Assembly (NCBI RefSeq): GCF_020150455.1
Contig: NZ_CP083740.1
Coordinates: 1,116,001 to 1,180,000, forward strand
DNA length: 64,000 nt
Reading direction: 5' to 3'
Source of the DNA: Bremerella sp. TYQ1
Lineage (GTDB): Bacteria; Planctomycetota; Planctomycetia; Pirellulales; Pirellulaceae
Shown: in pieces, positions 19,950-30,314 of the stretch
How positions within the stretch are numbered: position 1 is the first letter of the stretch
How the letters are laid out: the number at the start of each line of letters is the position of its first letter
The notes under the pieces: model-generated
The model's input: only the letters and a program-made list of their open reading frames with translations
Told to the model about the DNA's origin: nothing
The model's database searches: none
Position numbers and translations under genes: made by a program

Positions 19950-20966
19950 TTACGCAGCTCCTGGAATAGGCACGGTCTTCAGCAGTTTGTCGATCACCGT
20001 TTCGACGGTGATTCCTTCTGCCTCGGCACGGTAGCCGACCAGAATACGATGCCGCAGCGTAACATGAGCAAGCGCTTTGATGTCTTCGGCAGTCACGTGT
20101 GGGCGCCCCATCAGCAGTGCTCGTGCTTTTGCTCCGAGGACGAGATACTGAGCCGCACGAATTCCAGCCCCCCAGGTAACCCATTCGTTAACGAAATCAG
20201 GCGTATTGGGGCGTTTCGGTCGTGAAGCATCTGCAATTCGCACAGCATATCGGACCAGCGCCTCGGCGATGGGCACCTTTTTAACAACGTCATGAAAACG
20301 TAGGACGTCTTCACCACTAAAAAGGGAATTGATCGGCTCGTTTGCTCGTGAGGTGGTTTGATTGACGACCGCCACTTCGTCGTCTTCCGGCAAGTAGTCC
20401 ATCCAGATATTGAACATGAAGCGATCGAGTTGGGCCTCCGGCAACGGATAAGTCCCTTCCATTTCAATCGGGTTCTGCGTGGCGAGTACGAAAAATGGTT
20501 CCTCCAGCGGATAACGTACGCCGGCAGCGGTCACTTGATGTTCCTGCATTGCTTCCAGCAGGGCCGCTTGTGTTTTCGGAGGTGTGCGGTTGATTTCATC
20601 CGCGAGGATGACATTCGCAAAAATGGGTCCTTTGGCAAACTGGAGTTGTCGTCGCCCTTCGGGTGTTTCTTCGAGGATTTCCGTGCCGGTGATATCGGCG
20701 GGCATTAAATCTGGCGTGAATTGGATACGGCGAAAGTCCAAGTCAAAGATCTTCGAGATCGAATTGACCAGCAGCGTTTTCGCGAGGCCTGGTGCGCCTG
20801 TAATCAGGCAGTGGCCGCCCGCAAATAAGCAAAGCAGAAGTTGCTCGATCACTTCCTGTTGGCCGATGACCGACTTGGAAAGCTCACTCAAAATGCGTTC
20901 ACGGCTAGAGCGAATTTGCTCGACAGCTTGTTGTTCGGCTTCGTAGCCTTCCATCTCGGTGCTCAC
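19950..20966 (-). CDS. MoxR-type AAA+ ATPase
   Basis: A 338-aa AAA+ ATPase of the MoxR family, probably a chaperone that remodels or inserts cofactors into partner proteins. The N-terminal helix leads to VIGQQEVIEQ. Walker A is GAPGLAKT (about residues 57-64), Walker B is VILADEINRTPPKTQAALLEAM, sensor 1 is LATQNPIE, and the C-terminal lid carries sensor 2. The frame begins at GTG 20966, with an in-frame ATG four codons later (20954); the choice is uncertain because neither has a clear ribosome-binding site. It stands between DUF4159 (54-bp gap upstream) and DUF58 (7 bp), the standard neighbourhood of this family. Confidence 0.95.
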   Translation of the reverse strand: MSTEMEGYEAEQQAVEQIRSSRERILSELSKSVIGQQEVIEQLLLCLFAGGHCLITGAPGLAKTLLVNSISKIFDLDFRRIQFTPDLMPADITGTEILEETPEGRRQLQFAKGPIFANVILADEINRTPPKTQAALLEAMQEHQVTAAGVRYPLEEPFFVLATQNPIEMEGTYPLPEAQLDRFMFNIWMDYLPEDDEVAVVNQTTSRANEPINSLFSGEDVLRFHDVVKKVPIAEALVRYAVRIADASRPKRPNTPDFVNEWVTWGAGIRAAQYLVLGAKARALLMGRPHVTAEDIKALAHVTLRHRILVGYRAEAEGITVETVIDKLLKTVPIPGAA

Positions 20967-21020
20967 GTTCGATTGACTTTCTCAACGGTAGGTTCAGGGA
21001 AGTGGCAACTGGGGCAGAGA

Positions 21021-21872
21021 TCAATGTGTCATGGCGTAGGTGATAATGTTGATACCCAATGGGTAGGCGAACCGCTCGGAATACTCTTTGAAGTATCTAG
21101 GATCGACCCCTTCTTCTTCCCAGCCATCGCCTAAGTCGGTGTTGTGGCAGATGACCACCATCATTCGCCCTTTGTCGTCAAAGATTCCTTTGTAGTGCGG
21201 TTCCTGAGCATCGTGCCGCTCGGTGTGGTTGCCCCGCATCCAAGCACCGATACTGATAATCATCGGTTTCTCGGCAAGATCGTATACCAAATGAAAGATG
21301 TCATGCTCTAAAGGGAGTTCTTCTGGTTCGCGGTTAGGAAACACCCGTTTGATGTTATCGTAAAAGTTTCGCCATTCGTCCTCGCCCCAGAAGTCGTCAA
21401 CCATGAGAAAACCACCGTTGAGGAGATAACGGCGCAGGCCATTCACCTCGCCTTCAGAAAGGTTCATGTTGCCAGGTTCGACAAGGTACAAAAATGGATA
21501 GTCCGAAAGCGATTCGTCGGTCAGCTCTACGATCACGCTTTCAGGATGAACTTCCATAGAAGTCAATTCGCGAAGGCGGTGTGGAAGATTCAAGTCGCTT
21601 TCAGGAAAGTCGACGGCCCACTTGTCTCGCCAGCCGTACGAGGTGTACTTCACGCGAGCAAATCGAAACGCATCGTGCTCGAACCGCTCGTCGATCTCCC
21701 AATCGTTTCGCGCTCCGCGCTCCGGGCCACGATCGCGGTTATACCGACCGCGACGGCTGAAGTTATCGCGAAAGGGATTGCCCCCTTCAAACTGGGCAAG
21801 CACTATGCTCCCGAGCAACATAAGGCCGACCACGGCGGTGATGAGCCTGGCTGGTTTCGCAAACAAGGTCAT
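21021..21872 (-). CDS. Secreted DUF4159 domain protein
   Basis: A 283-aa exported protein with a signal peptide or N-terminal anchor (LITAVVGLMLLGSIVLA). The rest matches the DUF4159 layout: FRFARVKYTSYG, then RRYLLNGGFLMVDDFWGED and a PLEHDIFHLVYDL segment before the end. DUF4159 has a class-I amidotransferase-like fold of unknown function and is often found in MoxR/DUF58 operons, as here. ATG at 21872 overlaps the upstream stop by 4 nt, so translation is probably coupled. Confidence 0.86.
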   Translation of the reverse strand: MTLFAKPARLITAVVGLMLLGSIVLAQFEGGNPFRDNFSRRGRYNRDRGPERGARNDWEIDERFEHDAFRFARVKYTSYGWRDKWAVDFPESDLNLPHRLRELTSMEVHPESVIVELTDESLSDYPFLYLVEPGNMNLSEGEVNGLRRYLLNGGFLMVDDFWGEDEWRNFYDNIKRVFPNREPEELPLEHDIFHLVYDLAEKPMIISIGAWMRGNHTERHDAQEPHYKGIFDDKGRMMVVICHNTDLGDGWEEEGVDPRYFKEYSERFAYPLGINIITYAMTH

Positions 21873-24478
21873 TCCGTCTCTTCCGTTGGCGGTTGGGAGG
21901 GCTGTTCCTCCGTGGGGCTGTCTTCTGCGACAAGGGACAGGAGAAGATGGTGGGCGTCGCGGTATCGAGGAGCTTCCTCCAGCGCAAGTAAAACATGTCG
22001 ACGTGCGTCCTCACGACGATCAGCTTTCGCCAACCACCGAGCGGCGCGATAATGAATGTCGGCCGGATCAACTGGATCGAGCCTGGCTAACATCGTCAAT
22101 CCATTGATGGCCATCTCGGCGTCATTGGTCGCTTCCCCCGCTTTCGCCAATAAGTGATATGGTTCCTGGTTAAGGGGATTTACTGCCAGGATTCGCTGTG
22201 CATTCTTACCAACTTCGGACCAATTCTCTTGCTCCGAGTAGATATCCGCCAAGCGTTGATAGACCTCTAGCGCATCGCTCTGGCGTACGGCTATTTCGTT
22301 TAACACTTCAAGTTCGGTCTCGGTTTCGCTCAATTCCCGAGAAATTCTGGCTTTCAAGGCCAGGGCACTGCCTTCTCCGGCAAAATCGGGCTCTAGCTTC
22401 CGTAGCTCATCCACGACCGCTAATGCCTCTTGCCACTTTTCAGCTTGTATCAGTGCGATGGCATAACGTTGGAGGCCAGGGAAGTTATCCGGGTGGTTTT
22501 CCGTCCACGCTTTCCATTCGGCTAGATCATTCCCCTCCGGTAGTCCGTTGGTCTCAAAGCTGGCCTTCTCTGCGAAGGCGGTTGCCTTTTCACGAATGTA
22601 CTGTTCGAACCCTGCATCAATCGCATCTAACGGTGCGGCATGACGAGCAATCGCGTCGTTGATTTGCAGACCGTTGGCCAGTTCGTCCAATATGTTACGT
22701 AACGCTTCCTGCCCAAACTTATCGACGATGAATTCGACCGCGATGGCAGACTCGTAATAGGCAAACATCAAATGCCGCGGGCTTGGGGGCCTTAAAAATG
22801 CGGCGCTCAGTTCGCTTACGGGAGTAAGATCTTCGCCTAGAATCATTTGGCGATACGCTGGCGACATCGCTTGCCCCCAAGAGGGATCGCGAAGACGTTC
22901 TTCGTAAACCGAGATACCTTCGCTCAGCCAGCGTGGCATTTTGTTCTTCGTTTTCGTCAGCGTCACGACATGGCAGAACTCGTGCCATAAGACCGCTTCC
23001 CAGTTCGAGGGATTTTGGCTTTGTGAAGCTGGCGAATTCATCGTAATCACATTGCCAAAGCAAACCCCCAAAAAGCCTGCTCCGCCTGGAAGGCCAAACG
23101 TGCGAATGGCGAAGTCTTGTTGCTTGGGAAAAATCTCGACCGCCACCGTCTCGGGCAATTCAACATCGTACTTTTCGCAAAGTAACTGCTTGGCCTCCTG
23201 GAGCAATTCTAAAACCCGCGGACCATAAATCTCGGATTCCTCGGCATCCATGCGGACGACAAACCCATCCGCTCGTAGCGTTCTGAACTTGGCCATGTGC
23301 TCGCGAAGCGTTGAAAGATTGTGGGCTACTACATTGTAGTTGTCCGCATCAAAGACTTCCTCGGCCAGCTGCCAGCCTTTCTCGACATCGCCCAGTCGTA
23401 ACAAGTCGTTGGCCAATTCCATTTTCGCGGGCAGATAATCGGATTGAAACGAAAGCGATTTGCGCTGGGCAGCCGCGGCCTCGGCGAACCGATACTTGCG
23501 GGCCAGGAACTTACCAATGAGATAATCGACGTGCGGATTATCGGTCCAATGTTTAAGTGCTTCCTTACGGCACTCCGCTTCACGATCTGCATCGCTCGCC
23601 AAGTGAGCCAGTACTGCTCTTAGCGCCCAGGCATCTGGTTCGGCTGGATTAATCTCGAGGACTTTGCTGATCAGTGCTTCCGTTTCTTCATAGCGTTCGG
23701 CGATTAGATGGTTCTCGGCGACCAGCAACAGGCTCGGAACATGGCTGGGATTGGCTTCCAGGGCCTGCTTAACGAATTGCTCTGCTTTTTCCGAATCGCT
23801 TGGCTCAAAAGATCGTGCCAGGCCATACAAGATTCGCGGATTCTTCTCGTCCAGCTTCAATGCCTTTTGCAAATCCTCAGCCGCGAGTGCGAAGTCGTTT
23901 TTGGCCAACGCCAATTCGCCGGCTGCGATAAAGGCATCCGGCGAGTTCGGAGCACGCTGCTGCACTTGCTTAAATAGGTCGAGTCGAACTTGCTTCGGGT
24001 CGGCTCCCACTTCCAAGAAGAACTTGCCGATAATCACCATGCTTTGCGAGTCGCGATACATTCCGCTGGTTCGCTCGATCTGTGCGGCGATCTCAGCTAA
24101 AACCTCTTTCGCTTTGGCCGATTGATCGTTGAACCGACGAACGTCTCGTTCCATCCACAGCAATCGAAGGTTTCGCGAGCTGATCTTTTTCGCTTCTTCC
24201 ACCGTTGCTAAAGCATCGTCGTAACGGCCGATCGCCATTTCTGCGCGAAGCTTCCAAATTCGCCACTCGCTTGAAAAAGGTGAACCGGCGATTCCTGCTT
24301 CCGCGACCTCGATGCACTTTTGGTATTCTCCTGTCTGGTAGAGAACTTCCGCTTCGGAAAGTGTTTCGGCGTGACTCGCTGGCGTTATTAAAAGCCAACC
24401 GGCACATGTGAAGAGAATCGCCAAGAACCCCGCAGCCGATGGCTGACGGGTACTTTGCGACGGAAACAAGCTTCGCAA
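21869..24478 (-). CDS. Exported TPR protein with MA-like zinc metallopeptidase motif
   Basis: An 869-aa protein and first gene of the MoxR operon. A signal peptide (FLAILFTCAGWLLITPASHA) is followed by TPR-like repeats to about residue 380, a gluzincin-type segment with HEFCH in AVLWHEFCHVVTL (about residue 490) and WLSEGISVYEE about 20 residues later, matching HExxH plus the downstream Glu of the peptidase MA family. More TPR repeats fill residues 680-860. TTG at 24478 is chosen because AGAAGGAG lies 6 nt before it; the neighbouring in-frame TTG at 24484 touches that site. The zinc site looks intact, so protease activity is possible. TPR proteins here may act as scaffold for the vWA partners. 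Confidence 0.84.
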   Translation of the reverse strand: MRSLFPSQSTRQPSAAGFLAILFTCAGWLLITPASHAETLSEAEVLYQTGEYQKCIEVAEAGIAGSPFSSEWRIWKLRAEMAIGRYDDALATVEEAKKISSRNLRLLWMERDVRRFNDQSAKAKEVLAEIAAQIERTSGMYRDSQSMVIIGKFFLEVGADPKQVRLDLFKQVQQRAPNSPDAFIAAGELALAKNDFALAAEDLQKALKLDEKNPRILYGLARSFEPSDSEKAEQFVKQALEANPSHVPSLLLVAENHLIAERYEETEALISKVLEINPAEPDAWALRAVLAHLASDADREAECRKEALKHWTDNPHVDYLIGKFLARKYRFAEAAAAQRKSLSFQSDYLPAKMELANDLLRLGDVEKGWQLAEEVFDADNYNVVAHNLSTLREHMAKFRTLRADGFVVRMDAEESEIYGPRVLELLQEAKQLLCEKYDVELPETVAVEIFPKQQDFAIRTFGLPGGAGFLGVCFGNVITMNSPASQSQNPSNWEAVLWHEFCHVVTLTKTKNKMPRWLSEGISVYEERLRDPSWGQAMSPAYRQMILGEDLTPVSELSAAFLRPPSPRHLMFAYYESAIAVEFIVDKFGQEALRNILDELANGLQINDAIARHAAPLDAIDAGFEQYIREKATAFAEKASFETNGLPEGNDLAEWKAWTENHPDNFPGLQRYAIALIQAEKWQEALAVVDELRKLEPDFAGEGSALALKARISRELSETETELEVLNEIAVRQSDALEVYQRLADIYSEQENWSEVGKNAQRILAVNPLNQEPYHLLAKAGEATNDAEMAINGLTMLARLDPVDPADIHYRAARWLAKADRREDARRHVLLALEEAPRYRDAHHLLLSLVAEDSPTEEQPSQPPTEETE

Positions 24479-24604
24479 ATCCAACTCCTTCTGAAAGCAG
24501 CTACACTTAAAAGTGCGATGAGGTCATTTTAGGAGGCCCAATTCGCAAATGACAAGAAATATTTATCCCGCGACCGTGGTCCGCTTGGAAACGATGCTCA
24601 AGAA

Positions 24605-24634
24605 TTGACATTGGTCGGAGTCACTTGCTACGTT
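24605..24634 (+). promoter_or_regulatory. Sigma-70-type promoter for the DUF6807 gene
   Basis: A perfect -35 box TTGACA (24605-24610), an 18-bp spacer and TACGTT as -10 (24629-24634). Transcription from it would start near 24641, past the upstream in-frame TTG at 24625, which supports the GTG at 24685 as the true start of the gene. Confidence 0.55.
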
Positions 24635-24684
24635 TCTTATTGAACCCCGGAACTGCCCAAAACTCTCTGTCAGGAAATTCCATC

Positions 24685-25683
24685 GTGCTAAAACTGTTTT
24701 TCAGGGTAGGGCGAGACATCCCGTTCGCACTCGCCGCGTGGCTCCTTTTAATGGGTGGAATGCCATCGAGTAGTTCGGCTGGTGATCTTCAGTTGGTCGA
24801 AACGGAAAAGACAATTTCGATTCTTGACAACGATCAAACCATTCTTGTTTACAACAAGGTTTCTCCGGACGCTCCAGCAGGAATCGATTCGATCTACGAG
24901 CGAAGCGGTTTTTTGCATCCGGTCTGTTCTCCGTCCGGACGCGTGCTGACTGATGCATTTGCAGCCGACCACCCCCACCAGCAAGGCATTTTTACGGCCT
25001 GGGTCCAAACCACGTATCAGGGGAAGCCGGTCGACTTTTGGAACCTGGCTGGCAAAACAGGACGAGTATTACATCACCAAGTTCTCGACAAAAACGAAAC
25101 CGACGGAAACGTCCGCTTCGAGGTGGAACTGATTCATCGCAGGGTAACGGAACCAGCGGTGGATGTTCTGAAAGAAAACTGGAAGCTAACCGCTTATCCA
25201 ACCGACGGCTCGTATCGCTGCTTCGATTTGGATTTGACTCAAACGGCTTTGACCCAGGATCCTTTAATTATCGAGGAATATCACTATGGCGGCTTGGGAA
25301 TGCGAGGTCAGTCGCGATGGTTGACTTCCCGTAAAGCCGATACGGCAGGGCCAACATTGGAGGCCAGTGGCTTTCTGAATAATCTTGGTTCGAACCGCAC
25401 CGCCGGAAACCATCAACGGGCTCGATGGATCTCTCTTTGGGGCAATATCGATGGCAAACCGGTCAGCATTGCGGTGCTTTGCCATAAGGACAATTTCCGA
25501 GCCCCGCAGAAGGCGAGAATTCATCCGACAAAGCCCTATTTCTGCTTTGCTCCGTGTGTCGACGGAGAATTTACGATCGATAAGGATCATCCCTATCAAG
25601 CTCGATACCGGTACCTGGTCACCGATACGATGCCGGACGCGAAGTGGCTCGATCAGCAGTGGCAAGCTTGGGTAGGCGAATAA
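24685..25683 (+). CDS. Secreted DUF6807 (PmoA-like) family protein
   Basis: A 332-aa exported protein of the DUF6807 family, which databases often label 'PmoA' although it is not the methane monooxygenase subunit. A signal peptide (VGRDIPFALAAWLLLMGGM...SAG) precedes a beta-rich body. Recognisable blocks include HPVCSPSGRVLTDAFAADHPHQQGIF (given here as landmarks: HPV near 78 and DHPHQQG near 95), DFWNLAGKTG and the C-terminal YRYLVTDTMPD. Family members are common near carbohydrate genes in planctomycetes; activity is unknown. GTG at 24685 has AGGAAA about 8 nt upstream and fits the mapped promoter; the frame itself extends back to TTG 24625. Confidence 0.85.
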   Translation: MLKLFFRVGRDIPFALAAWLLLMGGMPSSSSAGDLQLVETEKTISILDNDQTILVYNKVSPDAPAGIDSIYERSGFLHPVCSPSGRVLTDAFAADHPHQQGIFTAWVQTTYQGKPVDFWNLAGKTGRVLHHQVLDKNETDGNVRFEVELIHRRVTEPAVDVLKENWKLTAYPTDGSYRCFDLDLTQTALTQDPLIIEEYHYGGLGMRGQSRWLTSRKADTAGPTLEASGFLNNLGSNRTAGNHQRARWISLWGNIDGKPVSIAVLCHKDNFRAPQKARIHPTKPYFCFAPCVDGEFTIDKDHPYQARYRYLVTDTMPDAKWLDQQWQAWVGE

Positions 25684-25699
25684 TCTCGCCGAAAAGGCT

Positions 25700-25719
25700 C
25701 GAGTAATGCTGATTACTCG
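25700..25719. repeat. Perfect inverted repeat after the DUF6807 gene
   Basis: CGAGTAAT, a 4-nt loop GCTG, then ATTACTCG, starting 17 nt after the DUF6807 stop. There is no T-run on either strand, so it is not a classic terminator; it could protect the 3' end of the transcript or bind a protein. Confidence 0.5.
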
Positions 25720-25806
25720 GAATTGCCGAATCGACCGAACTCGTTTATCTTTGATGGATTAGGTAGTTCCGTTTCACCCCTCTTTCGTTGACAGTAGACC
25801 ACGCGC

Positions 25807-26529
25807 ATGGGAAGAAGCTTCGAAAATCGGAAGCATTCGATTGCTAAGACCGCGGCCCAAAAGTCCAAGCTTTACTCGAAGTATGGCAAAATGCTGTACG
25901 TTGCCGCGAAGAATGGCGTTCCCGATCCGGAATCGAATCCGACGCTGAAAAGCTTGATGGAAAAAGCCAAACGGGAACAAGTGCCTGCCCACGTCATCGA
26001 TAAAGCGATCGACAAAGCCAACGGCACCGGGGGTGAAGACTACTCCGAGGCTCGCTACGAAGGTTTCGGCCCCGGCGGATGTTCCGTGATTGTCGATTGC
26101 TTGACTGACAATCCGAATCGCACGATTACTGACGTGCGAAATTGCTTCACCAAAACGGGGTCGAAGCTCGGTACGACTGGTTCCGTTTCGCACTTGTTCG
26201 ATCATTTGGCGGTACTTTCGTTTCAGGGAGAAGGCCAGGACAAGATCTTGGAACTGCTGCTTGAGGCCGATGTCGACGTCGATGATGTGGAAGAAGAAGG
26301 AGGAAAAATCACCGTGTTTGCGGCTTCTTCCGACTTCTTCAAAGCGAAACAGGCCCTTCAGGAAGCGATGCCGGAAATCGAATTCGAGGTCCAGGAAATC
26401 GCTTTTGTGGCTCAAGCGACCACGGAACTGACCGGCGACGATGCCAAGGCGTTCGAGAAGTTCCTCGACATGCTCGATGACTGCGAAGACGTTCAAAACG
26501 TCTACCATAGTGCCCAGTTGCCGGAATAG
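25807..26529 (+). CDS. yebC: YebC/PmpR family regulatory protein
   Basis: A 240-aa member of the YebC/TACO1 family, full length (usually 235-250). The N-terminus [27 protein letters not shown] is a diverged form of the family's opening helix. The middle contains the signature [21 protein letters not shown] (GxGPxG...DN.NRT), and the C-terminal domain has [21 protein letters not shown]. Family members act as DNA-binding regulators or as translation factors that relieve ribosome stalling; which applies here cannot be told. ATG at 25807. It stands alone between the DUF6807 and glycosidase-like genes. Confidence 0.95.
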   Translation: MGRSFENRKHSIAKTAAQKSKLYSKYGKMLYVAAKNGVPDPESNPTLKSLMEKAKREQVPAHVIDKAIDKANGTGGEDYSEARYEGFGPGGCSVIVDCLTDNPNRTITDVRNCFTKTGSKLGTTGSVSHLFDHLAVLSFQGEGQDKILELLLEADVDVDDVEEEGGKITVFAASSDFFKAKQALQEAMPEIEFEVQEIAFVAQATTELTGDDAKAFEKFLDMLDDCEDVQNVYHSAQLPE

Positions 26530-26710
26530 CTGGGCCATTCGGCGAAACGTGTCATTGTTGTTTTTGCCACGTTTCTGCCGACATTTCCCGCAGTTTGCCG
26601 CGGATTGACCTCGCGATAGGTTGGCGTTTGGCCTACCTTGGATGCAGTTCCACTTGATTTTTCGAGTGACATGCTGACAAGTTCGACCAACCTTTGACCG
26701 CTCGCGAAAC

Positions 26711-28297
26711 GTGTATACCGAAACCGAAGGCAGCCGAAAAGCAATCGGCGACGTGGACGTCGTTTATCACGATGGCCTTTATCATCTCTTCCACCTGGTT
26801 CTTCCCAACCACGACTTCATCGCTCATGCGGTAAGTACCGACGCCATCAATTGGCGCCGCGTTAACAACGCCCTGTTCATCGGCGACCCCGGCGCTTGGG
26901 ATGACTTGATGCTGTGGACGATGGCCGTTTCGCCAGATCCTCATCAGCCTGGCCGTTGGCGAATGTTCTACACTGGGCTGTCTCGCCGCGAGCAAGGGGG
27001 CATTCAGCGGCTTGGCTTGGCGGTTAGTGACGACTTGTTCCATTGGCGGAAAGAAGACGTCAGTTGGACCGATGACCGCGGTCCCCACGACCCTGAAAAA
27101 GTGCTTCAAGCCCGCAAAATTGCCCGGCAGCAATCCAGCAGTTGCCGTAGTGCGATGTACGACCCGGAAAGTCATTTTCCGCTGGAAGCACCGCCTCAGT
27201 ATTACGAATCGTCGCTCGACGAAGGACGTAACTGGGTCAGCTTTCGCGATCCCTACTACTACCGCGAAGGAGATCGTGGTTGGCTGATTATGGCTGCCCG
27301 CGTCAAAGAAGGGCCGATCGTTCGTCGCGGGTGTGTTGGCGTGATGGAGGAAGTAGCCGAAGGCAAATTCTCGGCTCGCCCATCGCTTCATCACCCTGGT
27401 CTTTACGACGACATCGAAGTACCGAACCTTCTAAAAATTGAAAACGAGTATTACTTGATCGGCAGTCTTCGCGAAGACGCCAAGATCCGTTATTGGCACA
27501 CCGACAAAATCGGTTCTCCCTGGCGAAGTTACTACGACAACGTTCTGCTTGCCCAAGACAACTATGCCGCTCGCGTTTGCGAAGACGACAAAGGCTGGCT
27601 GCTCTGGAACTTCTTCACGCTGGGTGGGCCGGATCGGACGAAACAAAACTTGATGCCTCCTCCGAAGCGGCTGCATCGTACGAAAAACGGGATGCTCCGA
27701 GCGACGACCTATGAAAAGCTCGATCAATTCCTCGGCGAACGGATCGACACGCGCTGTGTTCACTCGCTGCATAAGGGAATCGGCGAACAGTTTTGCTCCA
27801 TCGACGGAAACAATCTAGATCTCGGTTGTGAGGCCGGGTTTCAGGCGTTTGTGTTCGATGGAAGCATCGAATCGGCTAAATTATCCGCGAAAATCGACCT
27901 CTACGGGCTCGGCAAGTGCGGCGTCATCTTCCGTGTCGATCCAGAAACTCAGGATGGCTACTACCTCTCGCTCGACCTCTTGAAGGGGGTCGCCCAGCTT
28001 CGCTCCTGGCACACCGGCGCCCCCGGCAGTGGCGAGCACATGATGCAATTCAAAACCTTGCAAGGTAGTAACTGGCATAGCGAAACTCCCGGTCAGGCCG
28101 AGATCTCGCTCACCGCGTTTGGTCATTATCTCGAGTTTTCGGTCGATGGTCGTGTCGTGCTGACGCTGGCCGACTCGACGTTCGCCGAAGGGCTGTTTGG
28201 TGTTTATCTCGAATCGGCTCGGATGCGGCTCTACGATGTCGATCTGCGTAAGATGCGTAATCCAGAGCAGTCAGTGCATCACCTGGTGACTGGTTAA
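26711..28297 (+). CDS. GH43/GH32-like beta-propeller glycoside hydrolase
   Basis: A 528-aa cytoplasmic protein without signal peptide. Residues 1-345 look like a five-bladed beta-propeller of the GH32/43/68/130 type: [18 protein letters not shown] at the start, SDDLFHW repeats, [11 protein letters not shown] in the centre (an FRDP motif typical of beta-fructosidase-like enzymes) and [16 protein letters not shown]. Residues 385-525 form a beta-sandwich like the GH32 C-terminal module. The first strand is unusually close to the N-terminus. GTG at 26711 is the only possible start, because a stop lies 12 codons upstream in frame and no other start codon follows it. The sugar acted on cannot be told. 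Confidence 0.82.
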   Translation: MYTETEGSRKAIGDVDVVYHDGLYHLFHLVLPNHDFIAHAVSTDAINWRRVNNALFIGDPGAWDDLMLWTMAVSPDPHQPGRWRMFYTGLSRREQGGIQRLGLAVSDDLFHWRKEDVSWTDDRGPHDPEKVLQARKIARQQSSSCRSAMYDPESHFPLEAPPQYYESSLDEGRNWVSFRDPYYYREGDRGWLIMAARVKEGPIVRRGCVGVMEEVAEGKFSARPSLHHPGLYDDIEVPNLLKIENEYYLIGSLREDAKIRYWHTDKIGSPWRSYYDNVLLAQDNYAARVCEDDKGWLLWNFFTLGGPDRTKQNLMPPPKRLHRTKNGMLRATTYEKLDQFLGERIDTRCVHSLHKGIGEQFCSIDGNNLDLGCEAGFQAFVFDGSIESAKLSAKIDLYGLGKCGVIFRVDPETQDGYYLSLDLLKGVAQLRSWHTGAPGSGEHMMQFKTLQGSNWHSETPGQAEISLTAFGHYLEFSVDGRVVLTLADSTFAEGLFGVYLESARMRLYDVDLRKMRNPEQSVHHLVTG

Positions 28298-28814
28298 GGG
28301 GGCTGACTTTGCATTCGTACCGATTTGCGTGGCCCGGGCGTATTCATTAGGTAATATTGCATAGTTGTGTGTACATTGTCCAATAATAGTTTACGATATG
28401 CTTACTTCTCGGGGGGTTAAACCCCTTGGCATTGCGCTTAAGTGGCATGTGAGAATCGCTTCCCTTATTTCTACGCCCTTAAGCCGCGGGTAAAACGCTT
28501 GAAACTGGCAATTTGAGCAATACTACGCGCAGACTTGGCGCAAACTTCGAGCGCTTTTAGGCTCGAAACCGACTAGATTCGGTCCCCAGGCCATTCTTGC
28601 CATCTTTCTAAAAATAGTGGCAGCATAGATCACCTTAAGCTGCCATCGATTCCGAGCGATGTCTTCATTGCTATGAGAGTCTGGTGAGACTGCGAATTCT
28701 GGGCGCCCATGTCCGTCTGGGTGTTTTTCTAAGCTGGCAAATTGTCGCTAGCCTCGGCGTAAGTCTTTGATTGATCTTGTCTTCGAGTAAAACGTTAGGC
28801 TACTATCTTTGCCG
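28298..28814. other. 517-bp intergenic region before the efflux operon
   Basis: No gene is visible. It contains two hairpins: GGGG TTAA-type palindrome GGGGTTAAACCCC near 28411-28425 and TGGCAGC...GCTGCCA near 28619-28646. A possible promoter (TTGTCT at 28777, 18-bp spacer, TACTAT at 28801) would place the transcription start almost on the TolC ATG, so the message may be nearly leaderless. The promoter is tentative. Confidence 0.35.
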
Positions 28815-30314
28815 ATGGACCTGCCCACTTTACCTCACCGAATTGCCACAGCGCTGCTTCTGCTTGGAATGCACGTTTGTTGGGTGGGCTGCGCCGGTCG
28901 CGAGTCCGCGGTCAGTTTGCCGACCCAGCAGCCACCCCCTTTTTCGGATAGTGGCGAAGTTCCTCTAGATAACTTGTGGTGGACTGCTTTCGCCGACGAT
29001 GCGCTCAATCAGCAAGTCGATTTTGCGATGAATGGCAACTTCGATTTGGAAGGTGCGCTCCGAAGGATTCAAGCCGCTCAGGCAGTCGCGCGTCGTGAAG
29101 CCTCTGATCTCTGGCCGGACGTGAACGGCATTGCGGAAGCCGATACCACCATCCTTTCCAGCAGTGCTCCGAACCGATCGAACTTTGTGCTCGGGCTCGA
29201 TGCCTCTTATCAGGTCGACTTGTGGGGTGAAATTGGCTCGAGAGTCGATGCCCAATGGCTGCGAGCGTCAGCGACAGAGGCTGACTACCAGGTCATCGCA
29301 TTGACCCTGTCGGCAGATGTTTCGCGAACGTGGTACTCGCTAATTGAAGCCCACGCTCAGCTGGCTTTGCTGGACGAACAAATTGAAACGAACCGCACCG
29401 GGCTCGAGCTTCAGGAAGCGCGGTTTGGTCTCGGGCAAATTCGCAGCGCCGACGTATTGCGGCAACGGCAATTGGTTGAATCGACGCGCGAGCAACGTGT
29501 TGTCGTGTTATCGCGAATTGAAGTCCTGGAACATTTGATGGCCGTTTTGCAGGGTCAGCCACCTCAAGAAGCGACCTACGAACCTGGCGATCAGTTGCCG
29601 AGTTTGCCTCCGCTGCCTGCGACCGGATTGCCTTCGGAACTGCTCAATCGGCGACCTGATATTCGCCGCGAATTCCTGGCACTCTGGGCGGCCGATCGTG
29701 ATTTGGCTTCCTCGGTGAGTGCTCAGTATCCACGATTGAATTTAGGCGCATCTGTCACGACGGTTGCGGAAAGCCCTGAGAACTTGTTTCGCGATTGGGT
29801 CGTTTCTGTGGCGGGGCAAATCATCGCTCCGCTGATCGACGGCGGCCAGCGCCGGGCGGAAGTCGACCGAAATGTGGCTCTCGTGCGACAACGCTTCACT
29901 GAGTTTTCGCAGACGGTGCTGATCGCGTACCGCGAAGTGGAAGATGCCCTGACGACAGAGCGTTATCTGCTTCAGCGAATCGAACGGCTGGAAACCCAAG
30001 TCGAACTGGCCCATCAAGCCTCGCTCCAACTGCGCGAGCAGTACTTGATTGGCGAGACCGAATACCTCGATGTTTTGAGCGCCATCACACAAGAGCAGAG
30101 CTTGCAGCGATCGATTTTGTCCGCAAGACTGGAACTAGTCCTCAATCGCATTGCGTTGTATCTGGCCCTCGCCGGCGACTTCGACCCCCGCAGTACCTAC
30201 CCCTTAAACGACATCCCGTTGGAATATGTGGATGGCGTTCCGATCGAAATCATTGAAGGCATCCCATCGGAGATCATCGAAGAGCTTCCGGAGGAGAACA
30301 TGACCGATGAGTGA
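28815..30314 (+). CDS. TolC/NodT-family outer-membrane efflux lipoprotein
   Basis: A 499-aa outer-membrane factor that forms the exit channel of the RND pump encoded next. A lipoprotein signal ends in a lipobox (HVCWVGC), so the mature N-terminal Cys would be lipidated. The body has the two TolC repeats of long amphipathic helices (for example [19 protein letters not shown] and [15 protein letters not shown]) and the NodT marker [10 protein letters not shown] near residue 278. The last 30 residues are an unusual Ile/Glu/Pro-rich run of short repeats ([20 protein letters not shown]). ATG at 28815 is preferred over the TTG two codons upstream. It overlaps the adaptor gene by 8 nt. Confidence 0.93.
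   Translation: MDLPTLPHRIATALLLLGMHVCWVGCAGRESAVSLPTQQPPPFSDSGEVPLDNLWWTAFADDALNQQVDFAMNGNFDLEGALRRIQAAQAVARREASDLWPDVNGIAEADTTILSSSAPNRSNFVLGLDASYQVDLWGEIGSRVDAQWLRASATEADYQVIALTLSADVSRTWYSLIEAHAQLALLDEQIETNRTGLELQEARFGLGQIRSADVLRQRQLVESTREQRVVVLSRIEVLEHLMAVLQGQPPQEATYEPGDQLPSLPPLPATGLPSELLNRRPDIRREFLALWAADRDLASSVSAQYPRLNLGASVTTVAESPENLFRDWVVSVAGQIIAPLIDGGQRRAEVDRNVALVRQRFTEFSQTVLIAYREVEDALTTERYLLQRIERLETQVELAHQASLQLREQYLIGETEYLDVLSAITQEQSLQRSILSARLELVLNRIALYLALAGDFDPRSTYPLNDIPLEYVDGVPIEIIEGIPSEIIEELPEENMTDE

Noticed and set aside
25774..27394. Long antisense frames opposite yebC and the glycosidase gene (each over 250 codons)
   Set aside because: Codon bias of the sense genes leaves the complementary frame open. 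The sense products match known families; the antisense translations do not.
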